From NCBI GenBank assembly GCA_963204975.1, contig CAUJJC010000053.1, positions 1 through 32,311 of the forward strand: a stretch of DNA of 32,311 bases, given 5' to 3'. This DNA comes from Verrucomicrobiota bacterium (GTDB taxonomy: Bacteria; Verrucomicrobiota; Verrucomicrobiia; Verrucomicrobiales; Verrucomicrobiaceae). Below are positions 30,508-32,311 of the stretch, piece by piece. The translations under genes were made by a program, and so were the position numbers. Position 1 is the stretch's first letter, and the number at the start of each line of letters is the position of its first letter. Under the pieces are notes generated by a model that saw nothing but the letters and a program-made list of their open reading frames with translations, was not told where the DNA came from and made no database searches.

Positions 30508-31779
30508 ATGCCGCAATTCACCTATCAAGCCGTCGATGGATCAGGCAAGGAGCTTTCTGGAACGATCGAAGCTCCAGATCGTCCATCGGCATTGCGACAA
30601 CTCACAGGCAAAGGCATCCAGCCTTTCAAGGTAGCAGAGAAAGCGGGCTCAGGCCCCGCCCCAGCCGCCAAACCCAAGACTGGATCAAAGGCCTCCGAAG
30701 CAGCAGCCAGCAGCGGCCCCATCACCCTGAGCGCCAATCAGGTGCAGCTCTTCACAGAGGAACTATCCGAACTGCTCGAAGCCGGCATGCGCCTGGAGCC
30801 CGCGCTCAAGCTCATGGAGGGCAAGAGTGATGCCAACCCCGCGCCCTACCGGATCGTGGCACGTCGGGTGGCAAATCTCGTGCGCGAAGGCCATCAGTTC
30901 AGTGCTGCCATCCGCATGGTGTCGCCGTCATTTGGCGAACTGTTCTGCGCCGTCGCCGCAGCAGGCGAGGCCGGTGGATCGCTGGGTTCATCCATGCAGC
31001 GCCAGGCGCAATACCTTGCCGCATCCCGCGAGATGCAGGGCAAGGTGATCGTTGCCCTCATTTATCCTGCCTTCCTCTCCGTCGCCGCCGTGGGCGTGTC
31101 CGTGCTCTTCGTCACCTACTTGATTCCCAAGCTCATGGGCCTCATCGAGAGCACGCGTGGCAAGGTGCCGCCCGTGGCGAAGTTCATGATGAACACGAGC
31201 GATTTCTTGAAGCACAACTGGCTGGCCCTCCTGCTCGCCGCCGTAGTGCTGACCATCTCGTTCATCCTCTACAAACGCTCGCCCACCGGCAAACCTGCCT
31301 GGCACAAGCTCAAGCTGAAGCTGCCCTTCGTGGGCAATGTGCTGAGCGCGAACCTGCATTCGCAGTTCCTGGAGACCCTCGCCAGCCTTTCTCTCGGGGG
31401 CTTGCCCTTGCTCAAAGGTCTGGAGCTAGCCTCGCGCGTGACCAGCAATGTCTTCGCCCAGTCTCAGTTCGTGAAGGCCATCGACGCTGTCCGCGATGGC
31501 GGCAATCTCTCGCGTGCTCTCGAACGCACCAATCTCTTCCCCACCAACCTCATTGAGATGGTCCGCCTGGGCGAACACACGGGCGACCTCCCTGCCGCGC
31601 TCCGCCGTGCTGCGGATCGCTGCGCTCGTGAACTGGGACGCAGCTTGGAAAAAGTCGCCGCCGCGATGCAACCGGTGATCATCCTCGTGATGGCGGGCAT
31701 CGTAGGCTTGATGGCTTACCTCATGATCTCGATCATCTTCGATACCCTTTCCGCCCTGCGCAATCCGACTGGACGCTAA
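30508..31779 (+). CDS. gspF: type II secretion / type IV pilus inner-membrane protein GspF/PilC
   Basis: A 423-residue inner-membrane platform protein of type II secretion or type IV pilus machines. The N-terminal segment FTYQAVDGSGKELSGTIEAP is typical, followed by a short Ala/Pro-rich linker. Two GspF repeats follow: LFTEELSELLEAGMRLEPALKL (split near residue 80) with AAAGEAGGSLG, and FLETLASLSLGGLPLLKGLELA with LGEHTGDLPAALRRAAD. Three hydrophobic membrane segments occur (about 175-205, 230-255 and 392-415). It lies 32 bases before gspG and is probably cotranscribed with it. No gspE, gspD or other machine gene is in the window, so the rest of the apparatus must be encoded elsewhere. Confidence 0.93.
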   Translation: MPQFTYQAVDGSGKELSGTIEAPDRPSALRQLTGKGIQPFKVAEKAGSGPAPAAKPKTGSKASEAAASSGPITLSANQVQLFTEELSELLEAGMRLEPALKLMEGKSDANPAPYRIVARRVANLVREGHQFSAAIRMVSPSFGELFCAVAAAGEAGGSLGSSMQRQAQYLAASREMQGKVIVALIYPAFLSVAAVGVSVLFVTYLIPKLMGLIESTRGKVPPVAKFMMNTSDFLKHNWLALLLAAVVLTISFILYKRSPTGKPAWHKLKLKLPFVGNVLSANLHSQFLETLASLSLGGLPLLKGLELASRVTSNVFAQSQFVKAIDAVRDGGNLSRALERTNLFPTNLIEMVRLGEHTGDLPAALRRAADRCARELGRSLEKVAAAMQPVIILVMAGIVGLMAYLMISIIFDTLSALRNPTGR

Positions 31780-31811
31780 CCCCTCTCGCCACAACCACCC
31801 TGACCAAACCA

Positions 31812-32240
31812 ATGAAAACCAACCTGAAAAACCTCCGTCGCCGCTCCACTCGCGGCTTCACCCTCATGGAAATGATCCTCGTGCTCGCCATCATCGCCGT
31901 CCTCGTCGGCATGGGCGTGTTCATGATGGTCGGCGTCATTGACGATGCCAACGTCGGCAGAGCCAAGGCCGATGTGAAGACCTTTGAGACCACCATCATC
32001 CGCTACAAGACGAACATGAACTCCATGCCTTCATCTCTGGAAGATCTTACCCGTCGCCCTGGCAATGCCAGAGGACCATGGCGCAAGATGATCGAAGAAG
32101 GTGCCCTCAAAGACGCTTGGGGTCAGCCCTACCAGTATCGCAATCCAGGTCGCCACAACCCCAACGGCTACGACATCTACTCCTACGGTCCCGATATGAA
32201 AGACGGGACGGAGGATGACATCGGCAACTGGCAGAATTGA
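31812..32240 (+). CDS. gspG: type II secretion pseudopilin GspG
   Basis: A 142-residue major pseudopilin. The leader ends in TRGFTLMEMILVLAII: cleavage between Gly15 and Phe16, with Glu20 at +5, as required by prepilin peptidase GspO. A hydrophobic helix follows, then IRYKTNMNSMPSSLEDLTRR and the C-terminal GspG block PWRKMIEEGALKDAWGQPYQY with YDIYSYGPDMKDGTEDDIGNW, which carries the acidic residues that bind calcium in this family. It is 32 bases downstream of gspF and is followed by a strong terminator, so the two genes make a compact unit. Confidence 0.95.
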   Translation: MKTNLKNLRRRSTRGFTLMEMILVLAIIAVLVGMGVFMMVGVIDDANVGRAKADVKTFETTIIRYKTNMNSMPSSLEDLTRRPGNARGPWRKMIEEGALKDAWGQPYQYRNPGRHNPNGYDIYSYGPDMKDGTEDDIGNWQN

Positions 32241-32254
32241 TTCACCTAACTGCG

Positions 32255-32286
32255 AGCGCGGCGTTAAACGGGCGCCGCGCTTTTTT
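32255..32286 (+). terminator. rho-independent terminator after gspG
   Basis: AGCGCGGCG (32255-32263) pairs exactly with CGCCGCGCT (32273-32281) around nine bases, followed by a run of six T (32281-32286). It ends the gspF-gspG transcript, 15 bases after the gspG stop. Confidence 0.9.
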
Positions 32287-32311
32287 GCTCAACCAATGGA
32301 TGCTGTGCCCA

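Noticed and set aside
1-32311. Toxin-antitoxin, defence island, prophage, insertion sequence or RNA gene
   Set aside because: I looked on both strands for such families, terminal repeats, tRNA-like cloverleafs and rRNA stretches and found none I could support.

Overview
The window looks like chromosomal DNA of a free-living Verrucomicrobiota bacterium of the Prosthecobacter/Verrucomicrobium kind. The placement rests on a GC-rich background, secreted proteins of families expanded in Verrucomicrobia and Planctomycetes (DUF1549/DUF1553, DUF1552, DUF1080-like lectin folds, a formylglycine sulfatase, PQQ-type propellers, a PEP-CTERM protein) and an almost complete lack of Shine-Dalgarno sequences. 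There is no rRNA, tRNA, CRISPR array, integrase, transposase or phage gene. Gene density and style are even, with no clear horizontally acquired island.

Layout. 1-1082: end of pdxJ overlapping acpS. 1089-8697: a secreted-protein block with a DUF1549/DUF1553 protein, two paralogous DUF1080-like proteins on either side of a sulfatase and a PEP-CTERM protein, and a Tat-exported DUF1552 protein. 8774-12681: a MoxR ATPase followed by one protein that fuses DUF58 to a TgpA-like transmembrane transglutaminase; a stem-loop precedes each gene. 12746-12820: a (TGGTCAT)10 tandem repeat just upstream of a CCA/poly(A) nucleotidyltransferase. 14219-15583: an alkyladenine glycosylase and a Nif3-like protein on the minus strand. 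15851-18857: a FAD oxidoreductase, a family 3 glycosidase and a coiled-coil zinc-ribbon protein. 18881-22075: a Ser/Thr/Pro-rich secreted protein, a membrane-fused spermidine-synthase-like protein and a small lipoprotein, all on the minus strand. 22290-23069: proB without a PUA domain. 23128-27060: two tandem exported PQQ-like propeller proteins. 27233-29573: an M42-like peptidase, an LpxL-type acyltransferase and a stand-alone acpP. 29678-32240: a small two-helix membrane protein and a gspF-gspG pair ending in a strong terminator.

How it fits together. Most genes are housekeeping: cofactor and lipid-carrier supply (pdxJ, acpS, acpP), lipid A or phospholipid acylation, proline synthesis, tRNA end repair, base excision, cell-wall recycling and a type II secretion or pseudopilin unit. 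The accessory signal is the set of secreted proteins that probably act on polysaccharide or other surface material outside the cytoplasm. I did not find a clearly new defence or mobile system. The best leads are the DUF58-transglutaminase fusion with its two stem-loops, the heptamer repeat beside the nucleotidyltransferase, the two abutting perfect palindromes near 19927, the helically phased ATTCG repeats near 15740, and signs of leaderless, SD-independent translation.
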